Assembly (NCBI GenBank): GCA_950295325.1
Contig: OX485806.1
Coordinates: forward strand, 7,128,001 to 7,192,000
Direction: 5' to 3'
DNA: 64,000 nt
Source: Polytrichum commune
Lineage: Eukaryota > Streptophyta > Polytrichopsida > Polytrichales > Polytrichaceae
Below are positions 1 to 12,315 of this stretch, piece by piece; positions within the stretch are counted from its first letter, which is position 1, and each line of letters starts with the position of its first letter. Both the position numbers and the translations under genes were made by a program. The notes under the pieces are model-generated. The model was not told the DNA's origin. It made no database searches and saw only the letters and a program-made list of their open reading frames with translations.

Positions 1-1
1 C

Positions 2-2431
2 ATCAATGAATGTAACCCAGAGAGTGACATCGAAACAAATACTAACACTATCCAAACACAATTCGACGTCGCTCACATATATGAAGATAACGGTCGGCAC
101 CTCATTACCATCTCAAAAACTAGATTATTGTGGTTATGGAAACAATATCATCAAGCTAAAGATACCCCACATAGTCTAGAACCACCTACCCAATCATTTG
201 AAACAGAAATTGTGTGGCTATACCAAAGGTATAAATACCGTATTCCAAAAAACGATCCACTTAAACGTGCCCAATACACAATACCAACTCCAATACTAGA
301 CTTCCTAATAACATCCTTCAATATCAACCATTCATACTTCTCATCCCCAGTTACTTGCCCCATACAATTCACCCAATTCCACTCACCATTCTCCAGGGAT
401 AGAATATTTGGATCCCTAGGAAAAGCGTTTGACCAAAAATGGAAGGGAATTGGTTACGCCCACCCCCATAACGCAACAGATTTACAACAAGCCATCCATT
501 GGGCCCGCATTGCGGCCAAAAACGATCCAAATACAATCACTATACTTATTTCAAAAGACATGGATTGGTACCACAATTTTAACCCATATACTGGCCCATT
601 CTCGGACACACACATCATTACCCACTTTGCAGCAGACACCATTATATACGAAGAACCCACAATTCCCCCCGAACTCAATATCACGAGAAAAGAATTATCA
701 ACATTACGAATATTCTGTATCCACCACCAAAACAATCACATCGGTACCTACGAACAAATGAATCAACTCACCAACATAGCAAATAACCTCCAAATATTAC
801 AAATTCACACACAAATTGCACCACCCACCCCCGTGAATACCGCCGTTAACCCTAGCAAAAAATGGGCTAAATCTAACTACCCAAACACACCCGTAAATAA
901 TAACACACCTATTCCACAACTCCCAGATTACCAAACTAACTTACTACTAAAATTCCACCCTCAATTCAGCTACTACACAGACGGCTCTTTCATGAAACCC
1001 AAAGAAATTAACCCTGGAGTATGGAGAAGAGAAAGAGCCGGCTATGGAATCTATAGCCCCAAGGGCCTTAACATCTCCAAAAGACTATATGGACACCAAA
1101 ACATACTACGAGTAGAAATGATAGCAATACATGAAACACTAACAACCAGTAATACACTATACCCAAATGAACCCGCATACATATTTACCAACAGTCTAAA
1201 TGTATTACACTTACTCAACACACAAATTAAACACCCCGCACTTCACAATAGCCACCCCGACCAAATTACCCTCGCCACCATGGTACAACTACTTCAAAAC
1301 CGGACACAACCAATCACACTATACAAAGTTAGAGCACACGTCAACATTGACGGCAACGAACAGGCAGACAAATTGGCAAAAGAAGGGCTAGAACTAGAGC
1401 ACAGAATTGCCATTCATCCATATGAGCATGCTCATGCCACCCCATACTACTACCAAAAGGACATTTGGGCCTCAATGACGGACGTTCATGATAAAGGCCC
1501 CGTTAGATTCCTAGAAAAACAAATTATTAAATACGATAGGGAAAACAACTTGGAAAACATGGCCACACAAACCCCCAACACTTACAAATGGACAGGAAAT
1601 GCAGATATAGATAAAGAACTTTCTAACGAATTCTGGGAAAACCCGGAAGTCACGGATAAACAAAAATCATGCCTCATCAAATTCCGAACAGGAACCTATA
1701 TGGGCAATGCTCGAAAACAATTGTTCTTCGGTAGACAAACATATCCCTCTATTACATGCCCCATTTGCACCTCATACGAACCGGACACGTGGTTACATGT
1801 GCTACTTACGTGTAAACAACAACATATACATTCACTCCACGTCAAAAGACACAACAAAGCAGTATGGGAAATTAGGAAACTACTAATCTCATCTGAGAAA
1901 TCTAGATGTTATACTCTCATGAATGCTGGCACTTTCAATAATACACCCCAGGAAAACACTGTTCCCAACTGGCTACTCCCTTGCACATGCGGTACACAAA
2001 GATGCCATTGTAACTCCAGATTTAGACCTGACATCCTCTGTGTTAGAGGATTACCATACCAAAATGACCCCCCCACAGACTTGGACCCCAACCTCACCAT
2101 ACAATTCCTCGAATTTACATACTGTAATGATAGATTCTCTCCATAAACACTCGAAGCAAAAAATAACAAGTACAAACCATTAATTGATAGTATTGCTGCT
2201 AGAGGATGGAAAGTTGACCCCCTTATTATAATCACCGCTGGCGCTAGAGCCACTACACACATTCCTTCAATGAAATCACTCGAAAATAAATTTAAAATAC
2301 CTATGTCTACCATTAAAAATACCTTTAAAAACATCAATACTATCGCTATAAAATATGCCATGACTATCCTCCTACACAAAAGAAGAATAGAAAACCATCA
2401 ACCACTACCCCAAACACTAGACCCCCCTTAG
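2..2431 (+). pseudogene. Non-LTR retrotransposon ORF, C-terminal part: methyltransferase-like, RNase H, zinc clusters, restriction-like endonuclease
   Basis: The frame is open from base 2, so the protein enters from the left edge and its reverse transcriptase should lie outside. Residues count from base 2. A region near residues 165-230 (SRDRIFGSLGKAF, WKGIGYAHPHN, ITILISKDMDWYHNF) resembles the degenerate N6-adenine-methyltransferase-like fold of some retroelements, with AHPH where an NPP-type motif would sit. An RNase H domain follows: YTDGS (D327), VEM (E372), D456 in GNEQAD; the third acidic position is N397 (FTNS instead of FTDS). CPIC (from C586) with a later C/H pair and a CTC..CHC cluster precede RPDILCV (D677) and LEFTYC (E704), matching a PD-(D/E)XK restriction-like endonuclease. 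A TAA at 2144-2146 interrupts the frame, which then continues to TAG at 2431. The second copy has CAA at the equivalent codon. Inactive as it stands. Confidence 0.85.
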
Positions 2432-2719
2432 ATAAAGCCATAAAACCTTAACAACTAAGCTACTCCACCCCATCCACTAACAAAGAACTAGAAACATGGC
2501 GACCCAAATCATACTAACAACCCCCCCCCCCCTAATAACTAACCATTTTGGTTCGTGTTACTAGTGACTGGTGACTATAGTGTCTACTCTCGAAAGGGAG
2601 GAGTAGATCTTCACCTCCATACCTTTGTCCTGTGGGCATTGGATTGGAGGAGGATCGAACAGACACTTCATTCACGTCGGTCTCTTCGGAGACCGAAGTT
2701 TTTCTCTCTTTCTCTCTCT
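2432..2719 (+). repeat. 3' UTR and pyrimidine tail of the first LINE copy, with a UUCG hairpin
   Basis: After the stop comes an AC-rich stretch and a run of C near 2520-2531, then a segment (about 2560-2719) that recurs at 20,050-20,215 and at the 3' half of the SINE at 45,303. Shared blocks are ATAGTGTCTACTCTCGAAAG, a GGGCATT..GATCGAAC region, ACAGACACTTCATTCACG and a terminal TC-rich tail. Bases 2677-2696 form a perfect 8-bp stem closed by TTCG. In this element class such a structure would be the reverse-transcriptase recognition site; that role is inferred. Confidence 0.7.
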
Positions 2720-2732
2720 GCTTTGGAAAGCC

Positions 2733-3518
2733 GAGGTCATAACCAACGCCCAAATTACCCAAACTCTAAAATTAAGATATGCTCAATACGTGGGCAACTA
2801 TAGAAAAAATACCTTTTGGACCCTCACACACCAAAACCCTAATGACATGTTGTGCCTAATAATGATAGACACATGGCCACACCTCCTATCAACATGTGAG
2901 AACTCACACATAAAAAACCTAAGAATATCACGCCACAACAAAGCAATGCACCTCATTGCCCAAACACTACGAGCCAACAAATCTACCCAGTTCTTCACAT
3001 TGACCAATACATGTAGCTTTAACAACAAACCACCTAACTCAACCATCCCGGAATGGCGATTGAAATGCACATGCACACACACAACATGCAAATGCCAAGT
3101 GAAACTAAGACCATACATCCTATGCATAATAGGAGCCCCAAACCAAATAAAAACACCAATATCACCCTCCCTTACACTCACAATCCAACACATAGAATTT
3201 ACATATTGTCGTGATAGATTTCTTGACCAAGTCCTCGAACAAAAACACACCAAGTATGACCCACTAATTAACATTGTACAAAATAGTGGATGGAAAATCA
3301 ACCCTCTCATTACCATCACACTCGGATTGAGAGGAGGAGCCACACATGAACACTGCATCAAAAAAGTCACCAACCTAAACACCCCAAAATCAAATATTAA
3401 AACCCTTATAAAAAGAATACACCAAAACCCCATCAAATATCACACATATCTAGTCTTAAACAAAAGAAAACTTGACAACAAACAAGCACCCGTCCTCCCC
3501 CCAATGAACTTGGGATAA
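2733..3518 (+). pseudogene. Second, 5'-truncated LINE copy: C-terminal zinc/endonuclease region
   Basis: This copy begins directly after the pyrimidine tail of the first one and stays open to TAA at 3518. It aligns with the last ~250 residues of the first copy: MHLIAQ, LTNTCSFNN, CTC..CKC, IEFTYCRDRF and the KYDPLINI..GWKINPL block. Two key features are lost: the first zinc cluster reads CLIM where copy 1 has CPIC, and the endonuclease motif reads RPYILC where copy 1 has RPDILC. It is therefore a truncated, catalytically defective remnant despite its intact frame. The region after the stop (a short CCTCC..GGAGG hairpin near 3540-3555) does not resemble the copy-1 tail. Confidence 0.75.
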
Positions 3519-6500
3519 CTACTCTACTACCAGAGCCCACCTCCTAAAGGAGGCATAACACCCTATGTCGCATCATGATTAACTGTGATCAACATACAAC
3601 TAACGGGCTCACATTAATGCCAGTTCCTAGATACGAGCATTACTATGATTTTATATATGTTCATGGGTTGCGTATGGATGAACTTTTGAAATGCTTATAC
3701 ATACTTTATTGAGTTATAAATAATAGACTACCAGTCATTCTGTGATGAATGTAATCTCTTATTAACGCCATTAATTTGTTAAATTTATTTATTTTTATTA
3801 TTTTTAGTAGAGGCAACCTTTCCTATTATAAATGTGAATAAAGGTCTCAATTTAACCATTAAGAGGGATGTAATTAAGTAAAAATAGACTAAGTTAAAGT
3901 CTAAGTCTAAAATATAACATGTTGAATTTTATTATAGTATCTTAAAATAAAATTGTATGATAAGATCCTCCAATAAAATGTGTAGAGTTGATTATGATAG
4001 TAATATGGCAGATGTTTTGATTGTATTTTCATTATTCAACATTTCTTATATAAAATTAACACAAATATAAGTATTTGAGTTATTCTGATCATGTTTTAAT
4101 AGTATAACATTTAAGTAATCATTGAGTTCACATTCCTCCCATAAAATTTAGGCATATCAAAACTGCATCGACAGATTTGCCCATAGATTTGAGACAACTT
4201 TTTTAAAACATATGCATATTTACTTAAATATGTCATTGTCCATCTTTTGAATGAAAATGTAGACATTTGGATTATGACTACGGTATATATATGGATTTAT
4301 GGGTTTTTCTATCGACATCATGGATGGAAAAATGATGGATTATTATAATATTATATTTGTAGGGTCAATAATTAACCCCTAAATCCATGAGAGACCAAAA
4401 ATGACCAAAATTTGAGGGTCTTGGACTCGAATGAGGTGTGCAACTTCTTAAGGTGGATGTGAAGTGTCAATCAACATTAATGATTTTGATTTGTTATCTA
4501 GTGCCCCAAATTTCGTTGGATTTGAACAAAATCTTAATCTAATGGATTTTTTCAAAGTGACCATGTGCCAAAACAGTTGTCAGCCATTGTTTTTGAAAAC
4601 ATGCCCTGCAATGATGTTGTGCCATGTGTGGCAATGCATAGCCCGAGGTAAGATGTGGGCAAGTCCATGTTGAGGCCGGGGGAAAACATGTTTTGGGCTC
4701 TGCCCTTGATTTCGTTGGTTTGCGTGCCAAACCATTTGGGTTCCCCATAACACCACCAACCCACAAACATCCCACCTTTACACACTGGTCCAAGTGCCAT
4801 TGCCTTACAACTAAAAGTTTGCTCAAAGCCTACAATGCAAAGGAGGCATTGAATTCGGGCCCCCAAATGGATGCGGAGGCCGAGCATCGGTAGTGTTGCT
4901 ACTACACAAGAGTAGAAGTTCGGAAGCTCTTCATCAAGCAATGAGAGTGGTAGATCGGAATAATTCCCAAACCCATGCTTGTGCAAGAGAAGGGTTCGAG
5001 GAGGAGGTGGGCCAAGGACCTCTTTTTGGCTCTGCTTGACCCCAGTGCCATGCTTGCCTTTCACAAAAATTGTCTAAATACACCTGGGAATGTGTCACAT
5101 GACAAAAGAACGCTAAAATGTGCTTGGAAAGCTATGAAATGTTGCAATGAATCTTTATATTACATGTTCTACCTACCTACTATTGGAATGGGTAAATACA
5201 ATTTTGTGGCTACCCAAATAAAATGTGATTTTGGATGCAAAATGGAGTCATTCACATTGCAAGGGCTCTCAAAAAATCACATGTCATGTGGTCATCCATT
5301 CGCTCATGTCAGCAAGATTAAAAAAAAATTAAGTAGGTGCCTTGCCTTGTATCCCTTCACACATACTCTAAAGTCTCACACATTTTGACACATGGATAGT
5401 TATTATTTTCCCACATAACACCTATAGTGTTCCACATTATATCCATATGTTTGGATGATGAAGAACACCTTCAAATTTCACTTCAAAAAATCTCAACTAG
5501 AAAGTGTGATTTCAAACCTATTTTGGGAAGAATGCAACCTAGGGATCTATGGGTAAAAAAAGGCTCAAGTACATGATGCACAATGTGAAGACAATATACT
5601 CAAAGCCACTAGAACAAGTCCATAAGTTTTGTTCATTTGATGTTGGATTGTCCCAATTTAGGGCACACCTCCATGAGCCAACCAACTTGGTGAAAATCAC
5701 TAACTTATTTGTGAAATAAAAAAATTGACCCTCTTCCACAAGGAAATATGAGGTTATTTACCCTAGAGAGTGAGAATGAACAACCAACACATAAATTAGA
5801 AGTAATCCAAATTTTAGGAGATGCATGTGCGGTAGGGGGGGGGGGTACAATTGCCTTTTTTCTAGAATATGAGAATGCCTTTATTTTCATGATACAAGGA
5901 GCCAATAGAATCAAAATCCCTATGTAGGGAAAATAACATAAAGTCTATAATTGAGTGGCCACAACACAAAGAATGCAACTGCATGAAAAGGAAGGAGGAA
6001 GAAGATCCAAAATCGAAGTGGCCTTAGATTCACTAGATTTCAAGAAACAAGTTAAGAAAATCATAAAACATTAAACATGGAGTAAGAAAAGTAGCAACAG
6101 TCATAGATGCAATATTAGGCCTATTGAGACTTCTCATGTGTATCTTAGAAACTAAAATTTGTAAGAGTCCACAGACACGTTGCCACTTACTCTCTCAACT
6201 GACAATGACTACTTCCATTCGTTTTGTAATTTCAAGGTTCAATATCCCACCAACATGAGAAAACAAGAACGGAGTCAACAAGAGCAAGCTTATGCAATGA
6301 GATTAAGTGCAACTAAATAACCTCATCTGCAATGCTTTAGGCGAATTTCTATGATAGAGATGCCTTCCACTCAATTCCTACCACTAACCTCCATGGGGGT
6401 GATTCAAACATCCGACAATTCTAAGGGATTGATTGACTTCCATCAAAGAGAAAACCCTAGCTTCCACAAAACATCATCTTCATCCACATGATGAACAAAG

Positions 6501-6860
6501 TGCAAGTATGAATCATGAGATCAATTTAACGCATTTTCTCTCAATGGTGGCCATCAAATATGAATACAATCAACACATTCCTCCCAGTTACACTAGGTAA
6601 CCCAAAACAAATGTGCCAAAAAGGCACAAATCCCAAGAAAGCCAAAAACAGAAGGGCCAACATTGCAAAGACATTGAAGCTGCAAACCTTGACAAAGAGT
6701 AAAGTGAATTGTTGATTTGCGTGTCCAAGCTCCAAGCAGAGAACCAAACCCCAAGCTCCAAACCCAACAAGCTTCAACTTTGTGCAAACTCAACCCTAAA
6801 CAAGAGCAAAATGAGACAAAATTCTAGCGCTCTATAAGGTGGGGAAGATGACTAGAGACT
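3519..6860. other. AT-rich intergenic tract without recognisable genes
   Basis: After the LINE remnant the composition is AT-rich, with stops in all frames to about 4,450. At 4,450-5,390 both strands carry moderately long open frames (for example 4552-5064 on the minus strand, 4975-5388 on the plus strand). None has a motif I recognise and codon use looks random, so I do not call genes. A short G run lies near 5,836-5,846. Nothing else was seen. Confidence 0.6.
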
Positions 6861-9370
6861 ACGTCCCAAAATTTCATCCAATTTTCCATGTACATCGAAT
6901 TAATTTTTCATTCATCCAACGTGCAACATGCTTAGTGCATGCTTGCAAACATATTATACTAAATATAAATCCTAGGATCCTAACTTCAACCTCTATACTA
7001 GTTCTACTAAAAAGTAATTACCCACATTTTATATTTGCATGCTTTACTTATAATTGGATTTTCGACTTTTAATTGACCTTTCGTTATTTGGATTTCCTTT
7101 ATAATTTTTATTTCATATGAGTTTAATCTTCCCTATATTATGCCGCATGTTGTTTTTAAAATTCACTAAGTGACCTATCTGGGGAGTTTCCATTACCACA
7201 CCCACCAAAGTAGCATGTCAGCAATTACATTGCATTAAGCCCTTGCCGGCAAGTGTGGCCTCCAACCCAATATAATCAGGAGGTTGGTACCCACTTCCTC
7301 AGCGAACCCCATACATGCGGCCATGCCCGTGTGCATATGGACATGCTCCATAATATAAATATCTATAAGTTTGGTTTAAGATGCTAGACCCCATTGTGGG
7401 CACATCCAATTCTACACAGAATTTTGGTTGTTGGACCATATTGGATATTCTCCCATCATATTGGCAATTACAAATCACAAAGATCCTCATTTCAAGTTTT
7501 AGAATAGGAGTTGAGATGTACAAATCATATAATGTTAGAGTGAATTTTTTCTCACTCTTCAAACAATCTTATAGGCCCTCCTAAGTTTATTGACTATTGA
7601 ACCTATAGTCTAAGCTTATCATAAAACATGTCTTTTGGGTGCCCATTCTTAACCACAAGTCTTGTTAAATTTCACTGAAATACGATCCAATCGAGAAGAT
7701 TGACCACATAACAACCACATACCTTGAGGGTGGGTTTACATGTGGCTCCAAGACCAAAGAAAATTCAAAATAAAGTGATCCTATTGGTAATGAATTGTTT
7801 TTTTGGGCCCAAGGACTTATAGTATGGTATGGGTCTAAGGTATGAGAAAAATGAAGTGGTGTAATGTGGCATTACTTTTTTTTTTTGGGTCAAATTTTGA
7901 CAATTCTCACTCAAGGAAGTACTCTTTCTAGTTTGAGAGACCAATCTTAAGTCTAAAGTAAGGTCCTCTAAGATGTTTTGGACCTAAAATACTTTACACC
8001 TATACTCTTGATGCAATTCCACCCTTAGAGATTATTGGTGCACACATTATATTGTAGGAGATAAGTAGGTTTGACACTTTGGTGTTGAAGTGGTTAATTT
8101 CTTGAAGTGACATATGGGATTTTATGCATATTTCCGCCAATATAAGAACGACATGTGGCATTTTGGTCAAAACTTTAATTAATTTGCACCGCACATGCTT
8201 ATCACCTATATTATTCACATGTCATACATATTGTACTTGGACACAAGACATCTTGGCATCAAAACAACTACAATTTATGACAATTAGCGAACTTGTAGCA
8301 TCGTAAGTACATTGCCATATTGTTGCAACCTCTATTTGTACTAGATTTACATGACGAGCTTATTAGTAAACTACACTAAACAATCCTATTAGAGTGGGTG
8401 AAAAGTTAGCGTTGGCCACATTAATTTTCTAGTCGAGGTGGAATTAACATGAGTTCAAGACCCAAGGTTTTTCCTTGAGTCTTCATGAAGACTTCTGACC
8501 AACACATTAGATATTAGTTATAGGACAAAGGTAGCACAAAATAAAACAATCGCCAACATTAGTTTTACCAAAAAGCATTATTGTGACCCATGCTAATTAT
8601 GTACTTGAAATCTAGCATGGGCGGGATTTTAATGTGGCCCACATTAGTTAGCGTGGGCTTCAAATTTTACTATGACCCACAACACTAGGACTATTGAGTG
8701 TACCATGAAACGATGCGTCCCTTGGGACCATCTAGGGGAGCCAATCCAATCCCAACCACCACCCCATTTTTGCAGCTTAGGCCACCCTATTTCCATGCAA
8801 CACAATGTCAATATTTGATCAGTGTTGATATGTCATGGTCAAAATCCAACTTAGCCAAATGTCAATGGCTAAGTTGATAACTAGGTTTAAGTTGTGAGCA
8901 TATTTAGGGGCCACAATTATCGATTATGGGAATCAAGCATTCTCAATTTTGCAACCAATTGGTGATTGAAAATAAAATAGCCTATATCATGAGTATAGGT
9001 CAAAGAGAGTATATATTTAGAAAATTTACAATAATTTAGTTAATGTGAAAAATATTATAGAAAAAGAAATCATTTCTTATTTGTATTTCTCTACATAGGA
9101 GTGTTATTTTCTTTCATTCTTTGATCATACCTATACTGCAGCTATAATGTTGATTTTTGACAAAGGGTTTTGCCTTTCATGTGACAACCACTTTGGACAA
9201 CACCAAATTTTGACAAGTTTGTCAAATTTCAACATATCTTTTGACACCTCATTTTTTGAATTGACGGCTTTATAGAATTCTTACTAGTTTCCAAAAAAAA
9301 AAATTAGTCACAACAACACGTAGAAGTAGTACAAATTGAAACAATATGCAATTAGTCGATTGGTCAGAAT
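6861..9370. other. Intergenic tract with decayed repeat pieces
   Basis: No coding motif was found. About 7,560-7,650 resembles a dispersed family also seen at 13,780, 26,440, 33,680, 39,200 and 53,100 (a GTTGACTATTGA-type block followed by AAACATGTCTT and CCATTCTTA). A stretch near 8,380-8,700 contains complementary GTGGCCCACATTAGTTAGCG-like pieces suggestive of an old TIR element, but its ends could not be fixed. Confidence 0.45.
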
Positions 9371-9374
9371 TTAA

Positions 9375-9520
9375 CATTTTCTCTTTACTAATTTGAGGTA
9401 TCCTATAGATTCATCTAAAATGATCAGCAATTTTCTTGAAAATCTTGTACTTCAACCGGTTACTTCTCAAACTCAACCAGTTCATTTGTAACTAATGATC
9501 GATTCTCCCCGTTTATTGTA
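9375..9520 (+). repeat. ACCGGTT-rich dispersed repeat, partial unit
   Basis: This carries the blocks TTTGAGGTAT, CTATAGATTC, TCTAAAATGATC, CTTCAACCGGTTA, CTCAACCAGTTC and TTCTCCCCG in the same order as the units at 12,316, 24,938 and (inverted) 35,853. Only the inner half is present. No coding capacity; probably a piece of a short non-autonomous element. Confidence 0.6.
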
Positions 9521-11633
9521 TTGGACGATGGAATTCGGAAGAGGGGGGTGAGAGATGGATCCGATGTTGTTGTTGCTTCCCATTGTCAAGTTCAACTTCA
9601 ATTATGCCAAATGAGCTAACAATGGACTTTGAAGCAACAACTTGCCCAAGAATATGCATAATAAAATGTTGACAAGTATTCTAAAATTGCATCCGTCAAG
9701 TGATGGGCATTTTGGGAGTAATCAGTCAAGTGGCGGATTGAAAGTCTTAACCCTTTGTTTTTTGACAAGTCAAATGGGGCCAATGCCAGAAACTGGCTCT
9801 CAAATGGACTATGATGGATGCAAAAAAAACCAACCTTGCTCAAATAGTTTAAATTGCTTGAGTGGTCGGGAATGGGTCGGCTACCATATAAATTTGCAAA
9901 ACAATTGTGAAGACTCAATAGCTTAAAAGTGATGAATTACTAAATCTAACATGACATGATTGAAGCCTACATGGAAACGACATTTTGCCACTTGGATGTT
10001 ACAGTGGTCTTCGCAAGATTTGTACAAAGCTTTGAGATGCTATGAAGTCTAGAAGGTCATTGGACGAGACCCATCACAATCACAGTCACATCCTCCATAA
10101 GCTAAGGAGTCAGTTTAAGTTATAATTGCAAGTTTCAAGCCCTAGGATACCCATCGCTCTAGCTACCATTAAACAAAGCTACGCTTACTCAACTTGTCTA
10201 GTATATAATTAAGGTTAGGTAACAACTCGTTATTATGATTGAGAGATAGAAATTTCGGTCCCCTATGAGGCAAGCATACATGGAGAGTCTATTCACTTGA
10301 GGGCTATTGTCAAATGCCGGTGAATGAATATGATATGTTGGTTGGTTTGTTAATGTGGTATTCATACATGTAGGAGGGCGATGACTTGTTTGTTGGAGAT
10401 TTGTGGTGTCTATGTAAACAAACCCCTTCTAAGTTGAGGAGGGTTAATGCATCCCAATTGAACCTCGATAGATTAATTTGGCAACTTTTTGTTGTCATTT
10501 TTAGAGTCATATTGTCTTATGATAGTATTTTGAAAGCTATAAAAAGTTCATTGCATTTTCACCTTCCCAATCGCTGGAGTTTGCGTAGGTATCACAAAAC
10601 TCTAATCATTGCTTTTGTCTTTGCAAGTCATGGTAAAAGGGTTCTTGTTATGTAAGTTAGGTGAGATTCCCCAGTCCTCAACATCTTCAAGGGAAATAAT
10701 TAGTTAGCAAAACCATTGATGCATGAGTTAGCAACTAGGCATTACCATGGTTTGTGTTGGCAGTGAAAAAACGACTCCATTTTGCCACACCTCATACCTA
10801 CGTAACATTATACAGATCCGTAACAATGTTCTATGGGGTTGATAATATTATATGTAATAATCCTCGATATTTTTCACGTTCAGTTTGAATATGGGGAATA
10901 ATCTATGGAGTATTGTCAGTCCCACATAACACTATTACAAATCTTAATAATATTATACTAGATTGAGACGAAACATGTACTTTCTTAGTACTCGTTGACA
11001 TTAAGCTATGAAACCTCCACATTCACTTTGGGCACAATGAAACTGGGAATGGCCTCATTTTGTTAGCAATTACAAATCACAAAGGTTGTCATCTCAACAT
11101 TTAAGTTGCAAAAGTTGTAGGGGATCAAATTGAAGATTACCTCATCTTTGAGCAATTGTAAATTCATATACCGCTCAAATATACATATACAATCATGAAG
11201 AATGACCATATACGATTCCATGTGTCTTAAGGTATATAGGTGTTACTCATTTACTTATTTGAACGCTTATATTTGAATGATGTGGACCTAAGAGCAACCA
11301 CCACAAAGATACATGTTTGAAGAGATTGGACTACACCTTCAAATTTTATTAACTACTTTACACTCAACAATCAACACTATCAAGGGGGTTAAGGAATTGA
11401 CAAATGTGCACTTTCGCCAATCATAACTAAATGAGGGGAGGTACAATTTCAATCCAAAATCTGTTGTTGTTTCAACATAGATTCGTTGATGCAAAACAAA
11501 CGACATTCTTGAAAGTGACATTGATCAATAGAAGATGGAGAACACGAAATTATAATCAAATAACACCCACACACCATGTGTATTGATTATGGAGAGCTAG
11601 GGTCTAGACTTTGCAATTTGTCCTCTATTGGCC
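9521..11633. other. Intergenic tract, no gene seen
   Basis: Open frames up to ~100 codons occur on both strands (9,616-9,926), but they overlap in opposite directions and show no family motif. About 11,280-11,400 resembles the dispersed family with TTAACTA..CAACAATCAACA..GGGGGTTAA. No RNA gene was seen. Confidence 0.5.
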
Positions 11634-12010
11634 TAAGGTATGTGGGTGTCATTCAATTCGTTTTTCATGTTCTCGAACTTCTACCAATTAGATTCTCACA
11701 ACGAAACGTTTGTGTGGCATTAGCAAATAGCAAATTAAAATCCGACCCTCCTACCCCCCATACTTGGTCATGGTTATCGAAAGTGCATGCTTGTTGATTT
11801 CTTAACTGAATACACAGGACCTCCCAACGGTGTTCACTATTGAGTATGCATCAATTGATAAACTTTGAAGACGCAATCCAATCTCTTATAAACACATGTC
11901 TTTATAACGTTTGTTATTCGATTCCCACCAAACCACACACCAATCAAGTCTAGGGTCCAATTAAGAAAAGTAACCGAATAAACACACGCATACGTCGTTA
12001 CCTTAGTGTG
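11634..12010 (+). repeat. Dispersed repeat, copy 1 of a ~390-bp pair (partner at 34,613)
   Basis: The two copies share long colinear blocks: TAAGGTATGTGGGTGT, ATTCGTTTTTCATGTTCTC, GTTATCGAAAGTGCATGC-type, TTGATAAACTTTGAAGACG, CATGTCTTTATAACG and a final CATACGTCGTTACCTTA-type end. Neither copy has an open frame. Identity by eye is roughly 75-80%, so both are old. Confidence 0.65.
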
Positions 12011-12315
12011 TAGTCAAGATAGACGTAAAGAACGTGCTTCCATGTACCAATCACCTTGGTGCCTTTTGAACTCTAGAACTTGAACATGATCTCGTGTCCC
12101 ATTACATCCCTTCACGTCGATGTGGCAGCAAAGTTGATGGGACGTGGGGTTTTGATGCTCCCAAACATTCAGTTAAGCTTACCCTTCACATCTGGAGACC
12201 ACCTGCCCGACAAACCAACATATGATAAGACAGGCGCACTCACTTCTTGACTTAGGTAGTATAGGCTTGTGTGATCCTAGATTGGTCACAATAATACTGA
12301 GCGGGGACGGTGATG

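Noticed and set aside
4552-5064. 170-codon open frame on the minus strand (with an overlapping plus frame at 4,975-5,388)
   Set aside because: No family motif, unusual composition for a protein, opposite-strand overlap, and isolation in repeat-rich DNA.
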